Assembly: GCA_005888335.1 (NCBI GenBank)
Contig: VAWY01000156.1
Coordinates: forward strand, 1 to 23,657
Direction of reading: 5' to 3'
Length of the DNA stretch: 23,657 nt
DNA from: Actinomycetota bacterium
Lineage (GTDB): Bacteria > Actinomycetota > Thermoleophilia > Solirubrobacterales > Solirubrobacteraceae
A model generated the notes under the pieces. It searched no databases, was not told the DNA's origin, and saw nothing but the letters and a program-made list of their open reading frames with translations. Made by a program: the position numbers and the translations under genes. Of this stretch, positions 1-6,562 are shown piece after piece. The first letter of the stretch is position 1; each line of letters begins with the position of its first letter.

Positions 1-178
1 GCTCGGCGACGGGGACGAGGATGCGCCGGCCCGAGTAGACGATCCGCAGCCGGGGGCGGATGTGCTCGTCGAAGAAGTCGACGCTCACGCCGAGCATGCG
101 CGCCGCCTCTTCGCGGCTCACGGACAGAGGCGGCCGGTGCTGCGAGCCGTCTTGGAGAGGGTTGCTGATTCGCTTCAT
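1..178 (-). CDS. Xis/MerR-like helix-turn-helix protein (partial, N-terminal part)
   Basis: The reading frame opens at ATG 178 and runs off the left edge after 59 codons without a stop. It reads MKRISNPLQDGSQ, then a winged-helix/HTH_17-like segment around residues 19-58 (LSVSREEAARMLGVS, then a strand/wing region RIVYSGRRILVPVAE). The pattern 'S-x-E-E-A-A-x-x-L-G-V-S ... G-R-R-x-x-V-P' is that of excisionase-family DNA-binding proteins (HTH_17), which direct integrase reactions or act as small regulators. It is transcribed away from the neighbouring selenocysteine tRNA, the place where integrated elements put such genes. An integrase beyond the left edge would fit but cannot be seen. No clear Shine-Dalgarno sequence is present. 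The HTH call is fairly secure; the excisionase role is inference, and a plain regulator is possible. Confidence 0.72.
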   Translation of the reverse strand, partial: MKRISNPLQDGSQHRPPLSVSREEAARMLGVSVDFFDEHIRPRLRIVYSGRRILVPVAE

Positions 179-394
179 GCCCGCTTGTCGAGACGGGCGG
201 GAAAACGACCCTCCCCCAACGTCCGATCGGACGGCCAGAGAGCCCATGACGAGGCTCCACGCCATGGGAAAGTCATGGGAAAGTTTCTGGCCGTTTCTGG
301 CCGTTTCAGGCGGTCTGGAGCGGTGGTACACATGGGCGGGCCTCTCTGCCGACCCGCGACCAAAACCGGCCCATTTCCAGCGAAAACGCTGTAG
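179..394. repeat. gene-free spacer with short tandem repeats between the HTH gene and tRNA-Sec
   Basis: No convincing gene lies here. It holds two perfect tandem copies of CATGGGAAAGT (263-273, 274-284), followed at once by three near-identical 10-mers: GTTTCTGGCC (283-292, 293-302) and GTTTCAGGCG (303-312). An imperfect inverted repeat pairs 332-340 (ATGGGCGGG) with 366-374 (CCGGCCCAT). A small hairpin, CAGCG-AAAA-CGCTG (378-391), follows directly after the tRNA 3' end. The repeat block is less GC-rich than the surrounding genes. Tandem 10-11 bp repeats between a presumed excisionase gene and a tRNA resemble arm-type binding sites for integrase or Xis, but this is inference. Confidence 0.5.
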
Positions 395-487
395 CGGAGC
401 GGCGAAGGAATCGAACCTTCCAAGCGTGGGGCTGCCACGCCCTGCCGGTTTTGAAGACCGAATGGGCCACCAGGCCCCTGCCGCTCC
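395..487 (-). tRNA. selC: tRNA-Sec (anticodon TCA)
   Basis: Read on the minus strand, 93 nt fold as a bacterial selenocysteine tRNA. The acceptor stem has 8 bp (GGAGCGGC with GCCGCTCC, then discriminator G). The D arm is GGGCC-TGGT-GGCCC. The anticodon loop CTTCAAA is closed by CGGT/ACCG and exposes TCA. The long variable arm is GCGTGG...CCACGC, and the T arm is GAAGG-TTCGATT-CCTTC. The 8-bp acceptor plus 5-bp T stem and the long variable arm are diagnostic of bacterial tRNA-Sec. CCA is not encoded (CTA follows the discriminator). Its presence implies that the organism decodes UGA as selenocysteine, so selA, selB and selD should lie elsewhere; none is in this window. Confidence 0.95.
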
Positions 488-494
488 GTGAGGG

Positions 495-500
495 ACCTTA
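495..500 (-). promoter_or_regulatory. possible -10 box of tRNA-Sec
   Basis: TAAGGT on the minus strand ends 7 nt before the tRNA 5' end. No convincing -35 box is seen 16-18 nt upstream. The position suits a transcript starting at or next to the mature 5' end. Confidence 0.3.
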
Positions 501-564
501 GACAGACGTCCGCGCAGATCGCCACGGGCTACGCGCGAAGGCCGGTCGCGCCGAAGAGGGGCCC

Positions 565-1044
565 ATGCGCTCGACCCGACTGCTCCTCACCCTCACCGCC
601 ATCGGTGCGGCCGCGCTGCCCGTCGCGGGCGCCGACGCCGCCTCGCGCCTCTCGCTGCGCGTCGCCAACAAGGCTGCCGACAAGGCCGCCGCCGAGGTCG
701 TCGACACGTACACCGACGACAGCGACGCGACCATCGACAGCTACGACCTCTCGCCCTGTGAGCGCGACACCCGCCGCCGCGCCGACTGCGACGTGACGTA
801 CGTCTTCGACGACGGCACGGAGTGCGACGACACGATCCACGTGCGCCTCGCCGCGCGCGGCCGCATCAAGGTCACCGCCGACTCCGACGACGCCGGCGAC
901 CACGTCTTCGACGACTGCACCGAGCCCGACGACACGGGCGACACCGGCGACGCCGGCGACACGTCGACGGACGAGGGCGACCTCGGCGGCGGCGACATCT
1001 CCGTCGAGCCGCTGCCGGTCGACGACCCCTCGACGATCTACTAG
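565..1044 (+). CDS. secreted Asp-rich protein of unknown function
   Basis: This 159-residue protein starts at ATG 565, preceded by a purine run (GAAGAGGGG) that can act as a ribosome binding site. Residues 1-25 form a signal peptide: MRSTR, a hydrophobic core (LLLTLTAIGAAALPVAG), and an ADA-A cleavage region. The mature part is strongly acidic, with four cysteines that could form two disulfides and two very Asp-rich stretches. The second, around residues 120-140, repeats DTGD/DAGD-like units that look like calcium-binding or linker sequence. No known catalytic motif is seen. The stop codon lies inside the left arm of a long palindrome that separates it from the convergent nuclease gene. The signal peptide and real coding status are fairly clear; the function is unknown. 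Confidence 0.75.
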   Translation: MRSTRLLLTLTAIGAAALPVAGADAASRLSLRVANKAADKAAAEVVDTYTDDSDATIDSYDLSPCERDTRRRADCDVTYVFDDGTECDDTIHVRLAARGRIKVTADSDDAGDHVFDDCTEPDDTGDTGDAGDTSTDEGDLGGGDISVEPLPVDDPSTIY

Positions 1045-1208
1045 TGCCGCGTCAGGCAACGTTCGCTCCGTTCGGCGGGCGCTCGCCGCGCCTGGCGCCA
1101 CCCGTCGATCCTCGATGTGGCTGGGCCACACCTTCGGATGACGGTCGACGCCGGCCACGACGATCGCTCCGCCGGCGACGGGGCGAACGTCACCTGACGC
1201 AGCACTAG
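1041..1208. repeat. 168-bp imperfect palindrome between convergent genes
   Basis: The outer arms are CTAGTGCCGCGTCAGG (1041-1056) and CCTGACGCAGCACTAG (1193-1208), with one mismatch. Pairing continues inward, with substitutions and small gaps, to a central hairpin TGTGGC-TGG-GCCACA. Each arm contains the stop codon of one flanking gene (TAG 1042-1044 on plus, TAG complement 1205-1207 on minus). It could act as a bidirectional terminator, and the CTAG at both ends could be a target-site duplication of a MITE-like element. A second element of almost the same length and shape lies at 18388-18554. Confidence 0.8.
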
Positions 1209-2080
1209 CCCAACCCGTGCTCGAGCGCGTCCTTCACGGACGCGTCGAGCGCGTTGAGCCGGTACAGCGCAAGCGCCTCGGGCGACCCGAACCGCCGGCC
1301 GGGCGCCGCATCGGGACCGTGGTGCGTGAGGACGCAGTGCGCGAGCGCCACCGCGCGCGCGTCGTCGAGCCGCACGGCGCGCGCCGCGTCCTCGAGCAGC
1401 CGCAGCCCGAGCGACACGTGCCCGAGCAGCCGGCCCTCCTCGCTGAGCCCGATCTCGGCGCCGTAGGTGAACTCGCGCGTCTTGCCGAGGTCGTGCACGA
1501 GCGCGGCGGTCACGAGCAGATCGTGCTCGAGCCGCGGGTGCAGCGCGCACGCCTCGACCGCGAGCGTTGCGACCGCGACGGTGTGCTCGAGCAGGCCGCC
1601 GAGGTAGGCGTGGTGGCCGGTGCGCGTGCACGGCGCCCGCCGCCACGCGCCGCGCAGCTCCTCGTCGCCCAGCAGCAACGCGAGCAAGGCGGCGAACCCC
1701 CGGTCGGTGACCTCGCCGGCCAGGTGCTCCAGGAAGCCGTCGAGCTCGTCGACGTCGCGGTAGGCGACCGGCAGGAACGCGGCGGGGTCGACGTCGTCGG
1801 GCGCCACCCGCGCGACCGCCCGCACGTCGACCACGAGCTCGTCGCGGAAGCGCTCGACGCGCCCCGCCACCCGCACCACATCCCCGCGCTCGAAGCGCCC
1901 CGCGAGCACGTCGGCGTCGCGGAAGGCGCGCGCCGGCACGGCGCCGGTGCGGTCGCGCAGTTCGAGCGCCAGATAGGGCGTTCCGGTCCGCGAGACGAGC
2001 CGGTCCTTGCGCGTGCAGGCGAACACGCCGGCGACGTCCTGGCCGGCGCGGAGCGTCGCGACGGGGCTGGCAGCGGTCAC
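1205..2080 (-). CDS. YhaM-type OB-fold/HD-domain 3'-5' exonuclease
   Basis: From GTG 2080 the protein has 291 residues. The N-terminal ~90 residues look like an OB-fold nucleic-acid-binding domain (VAGVFACTRKDRLVSRTGTPYL, then a DVVRVAGRVERF strand pair), as in YhaM/Cbf1 and replication-associated OB folds. The C-terminal half is an HD phosphohydrolase domain: GHHAYLGGLLEHT supplies the first histidines, AALVHDLGKTREF the HD pair, and LTHHG a further ligand. This OB+HD order is that of the YhaM family, metal-dependent 3'-5' exoribonucleases that also trim DNA. The open frame extends upstream to 2242, but that would overlap the divergent PAC2 gene, so GTG 2080 is preferred; the exact start is uncertain. 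It converges on the Asp-rich protein gene. Confidence 0.82.
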   Translation of the reverse strand: MTAASPVATLRAGQDVAGVFACTRKDRLVSRTGTPYLALELRDRTGAVPARAFRDADVLAGRFERGDVVRVAGRVERFRDELVVDVRAVARVAPDDVDPAAFLPVAYRDVDELDGFLEHLAGEVTDRGFAALLALLLGDEELRGAWRRAPCTRTGHHAYLGGLLEHTVAVATLAVEACALHPRLEHDLLVTAALVHDLGKTREFTYGAEIGLSEEGRLLGHVSLGLRLLEDAARAVRLDDARAVALAHCVLTHHGPDAAPGRRFGSPEALALYRLNALDASVKDALEHGLG

Positions 2081-2092
2081 GAACCCATCATG

Positions 2093-2098
2093 TACCGT
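2093..2098 (+). promoter_or_regulatory. possible -10 box for the PAC2 gene
   Basis: TACCGT (TANNNT pattern) ends 7 nt before ATG 2106, within the 25-bp gap to the divergent nuclease gene. There is no ribosome binding site, so a near-leaderless transcript is likely. Confidence 0.35.
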
Positions 2099-2105
2099 GA
2101 CCCGG

Positions 2106-2981
2106 ATGCCGCCCCTCGTGTGGGACAACCGGCCCGACGGCCTCCGCGCCCCGGCCCTGGTCTGCGCGTTCAAGGGCTGGAACGACGCCGGCGACGCGGC
2201 CTCGGCGGCCGTGCAGTTCCTCGGCGCATCGCACAACGCCACGCGCTTCGCGCAGATCGACCCGGAGGACTTCTACGACTTCCAGGCGACCCGCCCGCGG
2301 ATCCGGCTCACCGAGGGGCGCACGCGCGAGCTGTCGTGGCCGAGCGTCGAGATCTACGAGGCGCGCGTCCCGCGCGCGCCGCGCGACCTCGTCCTGCTCA
2401 CCGGCCCGGAGCCGTCGTTTCGCTGGCGCTCGTTCTGCCGCCACATCGTCGATCTCGCCGAGGCGCTGGGCGTCCAGCTGGTGGTGACCTGCGGCGCTTT
2501 ACTGGCCGACGTCCCGCACTCGCGTCCCGTGGCGATCACCGGCCTGGCCTCCGACGAGACGCTGACCGAGCGGCTCGGCCTGCAGGCCTCCAACTACGAG
2601 GGCCCGACCGGCATCACCGGCGTGCTGCACGCGGCCTGCGCGGAGGCGGGGCTGCCGAGCGCGAGCCTGTGGGCGGCCGTGCCGCACTACGTCGCCGCGG
2701 CCCCCAACCCCAAGGCCGCGCTCGCGCTCGTGCGCAGGGTCGAGGGTCTGGTCGGCGTGACCGTCGACGCGACCGAGCTCGAGCAGGCGGCTGCCGACTA
2801 TGAGCGCCAGGTCTCGCTGGCGGTGCAGTCCGACCCCGACGTCCAGGCCTTCGTAGAGCGCCTCGAACGCGCCGCCGAGGAGGAGGACGAGCCGGTCGAC
2901 CCGCGCGACCTGCCCTCGGGCGACGTCATCGCCCGCGAGTTCCAGCGCTTCCTGCGCCAGCAGGGTCCCGAGGACAAGTAG
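2106..2981 (+). CDS. PAC2 family protein (proteasome assembly chaperone-like)
   Basis: From ATG 2106 the protein has 291 residues. It carries the hallmarks of actinobacterial PAC2 proteins: an N-terminal RAPALVCAFKGWNDAGDAASAA-like segment (GWNDAGD), a central region with VVTCGALLADVPHSRPV and GITGVLHAACAEAGLPSASLWAAVPHYVAAAPNPKAAL, and a charged helical C-terminus (residues ~235-285). The fold is related to eukaryotic proteasome assembly chaperone 2. In actinobacteria these proteins are conserved near proteasome, Pup or DNA-metabolism genes, but their exact job is not settled. It is divergent from the OB/HD nuclease (25 bp apart) and convergent with a small membrane protein gene 11 bp downstream. 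Family assignment is confident; function is not. Confidence 0.88.
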   Translation: MPPLVWDNRPDGLRAPALVCAFKGWNDAGDAASAAVQFLGASHNATRFAQIDPEDFYDFQATRPRIRLTEGRTRELSWPSVEIYEARVPRAPRDLVLLTGPEPSFRWRSFCRHIVDLAEALGVQLVVTCGALLADVPHSRPVAITGLASDETLTERLGLQASNYEGPTGITGVLHAACAEAGLPSASLWAAVPHYVAAAPNPKAALALVRRVEGLVGVTVDATELEQAAADYERQVSLAVQSDPDVQAFVERLERAAEEEDEPVDPRDLPSGDVIAREFQRFLRQQGPEDK

Positions 2982-2992
2982 CCCGCGCTCAC

Positions 2993-3403
2993 TCAGTGCG
3001 CGGTGCGCGCCGCGAGCCGCTCGCGGCGGTCGTGACGGCTGCGCAGCCAGCCGCCGATGGCGCCGAAGAGCATGCCGAGGATCGTCGTGAGGACCGGCAG
3101 GAACCCCGGCGGGTGGGGCAGCTGCGCCTTGGGGTCAAGGCCCGACACCGCGCTCACGGCGACGATCATCGTGCCGAAGACGATGCCGCCGCAGAACCCG
3201 CGCACCGAGCCCTCGTCGGCCGTCGGGTGCTCGTAGCCGGCCGCGATCCCGCCCAAGATCGCCAGCAGCGAGAGCGCGGTGTAGGCGACCTCACTGACGC
3301 CGACGAGGATGCCGCAGATCGCGCCGAGCACGACCGGCCCGCCGATCGCCAGCGCGATCTGCATGCCGGGCGGCCGCTCCAGCAGGTGAGGGGGCGCCTC
3401 CAT
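2993..3403 (-). CDS. small multi-pass membrane protein, unknown function
   Basis: From ATG 3403 the protein has 136 residues. It has about four hydrophobic helices: MQIALAIGGPVVLGAICGILVG, AYTALSLLAILGGIAAGY, GFCGGIVFGTMIVAVSAVSG and FLPVLTTILGMLFGAIGGWL, followed by a basic tail (RSRHDRRERLAARTAH) likely on the cytoplasmic side. The Gly-rich helices resemble small uncharacterised actinobacterial membrane proteins; no catalytic motif is seen. It starts 14 bp after the stop of the helicase-nuclease gene on the same strand, so the two are probably cotranscribed. The start could instead be the Met 13 codons downstream. No Shine-Dalgarno sequence is evident, consistent with translational coupling. 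Confidence 0.75.
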   Translation of the reverse strand: MEAPPHLLERPPGMQIALAIGGPVVLGAICGILVGVSEVAYTALSLLAILGGIAAGYEHPTADEGSVRGFCGGIVFGTMIVAVSAVSGLDPKAQLPHPPGFLPVLTTILGMLFGAIGGWLRSRHDRRERLAARTAH

Positions 3404-3417
3404 CGCGCCGAAAAACG

Positions 3418-6400
3418 TTACTTCTCCGCCGCCGGGCACGCAATCCGGAACTCGCACACCGAGCACGCCGCGTAGGAGGGCGTCGGCTCGAAGCCCTGCG
3501 CGAGGATCCCTTCGCCGACCTCGAGCACGGTCTCGGTGATCCACTCCGGATCGAGCTCCTCGGTCGGCACGCGCACCTTCTCGTCGTCGAGGACGTAGAG
3601 GTACGCCTGCTGCGCTGCCTCGACGCCCCACGCCTGCCGCGCGCCGACCGCGTAGAGCGACAGCTGCACATCCTCGCGCAGCGCGGCCGCGCTCTTGGGC
3701 CGTCCCGTCTTGTAATCGATGAGCTCGTAGCCGCCCTCGGGCAGCCGGTCGACGCGGTCGACGCGCCCGCGCAGCAGGTGCGGCCCCAGGCGAAAGGCGA
3801 ACGGCCGCTCGAACCACGTCGGCTCGCCGGGCTCGGAGCGGCAGCGCTCGAGGTAGCGCTCGAGCGCGCGCGCGGCCTTGATCCGCAGCTGGCGCTCCTC
3901 GTCGGAGTCGCCGAAGCCGCCGCGCCGCCAGGCGGTCTCCATGAGCGTGGCCATGTCCCCGCCGCCCGCGTGCCAGCGCTCGAGCACCTGGTGGACGTAG
4001 ATCCCGAAGCGCTGATTGAGCGTCGGCTCGGCGGGGATGCGGAAGACCCGCGCGAACTTGTACTTCAGCGGGCACGTCCGGTACGTCTCGATGTCCGACG
4101 CGCTGAGCACGAGGCCGTCGCCGCGCTTGGGCAGGAACGCCTCGAGCGACGGCTCGGCGCGCGCCTGCACCGCCGCCGCGCGCCCGCGCTCGCCGCGTTC
4201 GGCGTCGAGCAGGAGGTCGTCGAGCGAGCTGGTCAGGAAGATCTCGCGCTGCTCGGCGGTGACCGCCGACAGCAGCCGCGCGTTGACGTCGGCGAGCGCC
4301 TCGGCGACCGACTGGCCCTCGGGCCGCGCAAGCAGTGCGCTCAACTTCAAGACCTCCATCAGCCGCACGACCGCGTGCGAGACGTCGAGGTCGGTGTCGA
4401 AGCGCAGCTCGCCCAGTCGCCCGCCCACGCGCTGGACCTGGTCGAGCAGCTCGTCGCGCATCATCCGGAACGTCGAGTGGAGCGTCTCGGCGGGGCCGAA
4501 GAGCTCCTCGTCGCGGTCCTCCCAGGCCGCGTGCAGGGCCTCGCGCGCCTCCTCGACGAACGGCGAGGGCGGCTGCGACGCGCCCCCGGCGGCCGCGGCG
4601 GCGTAGGCGAGCACGAGGCGCTTGCGGGCGCGAGTCATCGCCAGGTGCAGCAGCCGGCGCATCTCGGCGACGTGCGCGTCGCGCGTGTCGGGCGGCAGGC
4701 GCTCCTTGAGCAGCTCGTCGGCGATCGGCTCGACCGCCCGCCGCCGCGCGCCGGGCACGCGCGCCGACTGCAGCCCGAGCACGTAGACGTCGTCGTACTC
4801 GCGCCCGCGCGCGTGGTGCATCGCCAGGACCTGGACGCCGACGCCCCCGCCCGTCGCCTCGGCCTCGCCCAGCCCCGCCTCGGCGACGGCGGCGACGTAG
4901 CGCGCGAACTCCCGTGGCGTGGCCTGCGGCGAGCGGCGCACGTGCGCGGCGGCGAGCTCGCCGAAGCGCGCGAGGTTGACGAGCCGCTCGACGACGTCGG
5001 CGTGCGCGGCGAACAGCTGCTGGCGGCGCAGCCCCAGCCGCTCGACGAGCCGGTGGACGAAGAGATCGGGCCGCGCCGTGTCGAGCTGCGCGGCGAACGT
5101 CCGGTGCAGCTTGAGGAACTGCTGGATGCGCTCGCGCGCCTCGGGCGTGACCTGCGGCGACTCCAGCGCGGCGACCAGCCCGGCGACCATGTCGAGCTTG
5201 CGCCGGCGGGCGATCTGCACGCAGCGCGCGAGGTCGACGGAGCGCAGCTCGATCGGCGGGCGCGACAGGGCGCGGACGACGGCGCTGGCGTCGTCGGGGT
5301 CGACGAGCGCGCGCAGCCAGGCGAGGACGTCGCGGACCTCGGCGCGCTGGAAGAACGCGGCGGCGCCGAGCACGCGGTACGGGATCGCCCGCTCCTCGAG
5401 CGCGACCGCGACCGCCTGGGCCTCGTGCTCGACCGAGCGCACGAGCACGGCCACGCGCCGCGGGTCCACGCCGTCGCGCGCGACGAGGCGCTCGACGTCG
5501 GCGGCCACGCTCTGCGCCTGCGCGCGCTCGTTGGCGCAGCGCCAGAAGCGCACCTCGCCGGGTGGGCGGGCGGGCTCCGCGGTCACCTCCTTGCCGATCC
5601 GATCGGGCACGGGGCGCACGACCGCGCGCGCGGCGTCGAGCACGCGCTGCGGGCAGCGCGCGGACTCGGTCAGCCGCACGAGCGTGCCGTCGGGGTGCTC
5701 GTCGGCGAAGTCACGCAGGTTCTTGCCCGCGGCGCCGCGGAAGCGGTCGATCGCCTGGTCGTCGTCGCCGGTGACCGTCACGTCGCCGCGGTCGGCGGTC
5801 AGCAGGCGCAGCAGCAGCATCTCGGCGAACGGCGCATCGTGGATGTCGTCGGCCAGGACGATCGGCCAGCGCGCGGCGACGCGCGCGCGCACGTGCGGCT
5901 TGTCGCGCAGTAGGCGGATCGCGTTGAGCAGCAGGTCGCCCGAGTCCAGCGTGCCCTGCTCGGCGAGCAGCCGGTCGTGGTCGGCGTAGACCTGGGCGAA
6001 CTCGCGCTCGCGCGCGGCGCGCGTGCGGGCGGCGTCACCGTCCTCGGGCAGCGCGGCGGCCCAGGCGGCGACGTCGGCGGCGGTCACCGCCTGGTGCTTG
6101 AGCTGGTCGATGCGCTCGATGACGCCGGCCAGCAGCACGGCGGGCCGGCCGCGGAAGTCGTGCAGGCGCAGCGTGAGCTCGTCGACGCGGTCGAGAAGGA
6201 GCGCCAGGCGGTCGGCGGGCGTCGCGGGCACGAAGAACGGGTCCAGCCCGGCCTCCGCGGCCTCGTCGCGCAGCAGGCGCGCGCACAGGCCATGCGCGTC
6301 GTGGACGCTGAGCTCGCCCCACGCTCCCTCGAGCGCGTCCTCGACCTGCTCGCGCAGCGCGGCGGCCGCGGCCGCGCTCGAGGCGACCACGAGGATCGAC

Positions 6401-6543
6401 TCCGGCGCGGCGCCCTCGCGGACACGGTGGGCGAAGCGCTGGACGATCACCGTCGTCTTTCCGGTGCCTGCCCCGCCCACCACGAGCAGTCCGCCGGGCG
6501 GGTGGGAGACGGCCCGGGCCTGCTCCTGGGAGAGGGTCGGCAC
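3418..6543 (-). CDS. UvrD/AdnB-like helicase fused to Fe-S PD-(D/E)XK nuclease
   Basis: From GTG 6543 the protein has 1,041 residues. It begins with a Q-motif (TLSQEQARAV) and Walker A GGAGTGKTT (Lys29). Motif II is ADDIHD (231-236), motif III TVTGDDDQAIDRFRG (~256-270), motif V HHARGREYD, and motif VI LHLAMTRARKRL (~630-645). The C-terminal ~220 residues are a RecB/Cas4-type nuclease: a Cys in YRTCPLKY (~822), H in YVHQVLERW, D in GRVDRVD, the ELIDYKTG core (~940), and a closing C-x2-C-x5-C (CSVCEFRIAC) that with the first Cys makes a 4Fe-4S staple. This layout matches single subunits of the AdnAB/AddAB end-resection family. Motif II has Asp where UvrD has the catalytic Glu, and motif V has Arg where Lys is usual. 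GTG 6543 is chosen because a longer frame would overlap the divergent phosphatase gene. Confidence 0.9.
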   Translation of the reverse strand: MPTLSQEQARAVSHPPGGLLVVGGAGTGKTTVIVQRFAHRVREGAAPESILVVASSAAAAAALREQVEDALEGAWGELSVHDAHGLCARLLRDEAAEAGLDPFFVPATPADRLALLLDRVDELTLRLHDFRGRPAVLLAGVIERIDQLKHQAVTAADVAAWAAALPEDGDAARTRAAREREFAQVYADHDRLLAEQGTLDSGDLLLNAIRLLRDKPHVRARVAARWPIVLADDIHDAPFAEMLLLRLLTADRGDVTVTGDDDQAIDRFRGAAGKNLRDFADEHPDGTLVRLTESARCPQRVLDAARAVVRPVPDRIGKEVTAEPARPPGEVRFWRCANERAQAQSVAADVERLVARDGVDPRRVAVLVRSVEHEAQAVAVALEERAIPYRVLGAAAFFQRAEVRDVLAWLRALVDPDDASAVVRALSRPPIELRSVDLARCVQIARRRKLDMVAGLVAALESPQVTPEARERIQQFLKLHRTFAAQLDTARPDLFVHRLVERLGLRRQQLFAAHADVVERLVNLARFGELAAAHVRRSPQATPREFARYVAAVAEAGLGEAEATGGGVGVQVLAMHHARGREYDDVYVLGLQSARVPGARRRAVEPIADELLKERLPPDTRDAHVAEMRRLLHLAMTRARKRLVLAYAAAAAGGASQPPSPFVEEAREALHAAWEDRDEELFGPAETLHSTFRMMRDELLDQVQRVGGRLGELRFDTDLDVSHAVVRLMEVLKLSALLARPEGQSVAEALADVNARLLSAVTAEQREIFLTSSLDDLLLDAERGERGRAAAVQARAEPSLEAFLPKRGDGLVLSASDIETYRTCPLKYKFARVFRIPAEPTLNQRFGIYVHQVLERWHAGGGDMATLMETAWRRGGFGDSDEERQLRIKAARALERYLERCRSEPGEPTWFERPFAFRLGPHLLRGRVDRVDRLPEGGYELIDYKTGRPKSAAALREDVQLSLYAVGARQAWGVEAAQQAYLYVLDDEKVRVPTEELDPEWITETVLEVGEGILAQGFEPTPSYAACSVCEFRIACPAAEK

Positions 6544-6548
6544 GGTCG

Positions 6549-6555
6549 TAGGATA
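6549..6555. promoter_or_regulatory. overlapping divergent -10 boxes (helicase and phosphatase)
   Basis: The 7-mer TAGGATA contains TAGGAT on plus, ending 8 nt before ATG 6563, and TATCCT on minus, ending 6 nt before GTG 6543. Both fit TANNNT. The start codons are only 19 bp apart and neither gene has a ribosome binding site, so two near-leaderless promoters would share almost the same bases. Confidence 0.45.
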
Positions 6556-6562
6556 GGACCGG

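Noticed and set aside
359..453. CAAAACCGGC near 361 matching the anticodon region of tRNA-Sec, as a possible attachment core.
   Set aside because: The 10-bp match is in inverted orientation relative to the tRNA and does not extend to the tRNA 3' end, so it cannot be the direct repeat left by integration.
3778..5913. A 711-codon open frame on the plus strand, antisense to the helicase-nuclease gene.
   Set aside because: Long antisense frames are expected at this GC content. The product is Arg/Gly/Leu-rich without any domain, while the minus strand encodes a complete helicase with ordered motifs.
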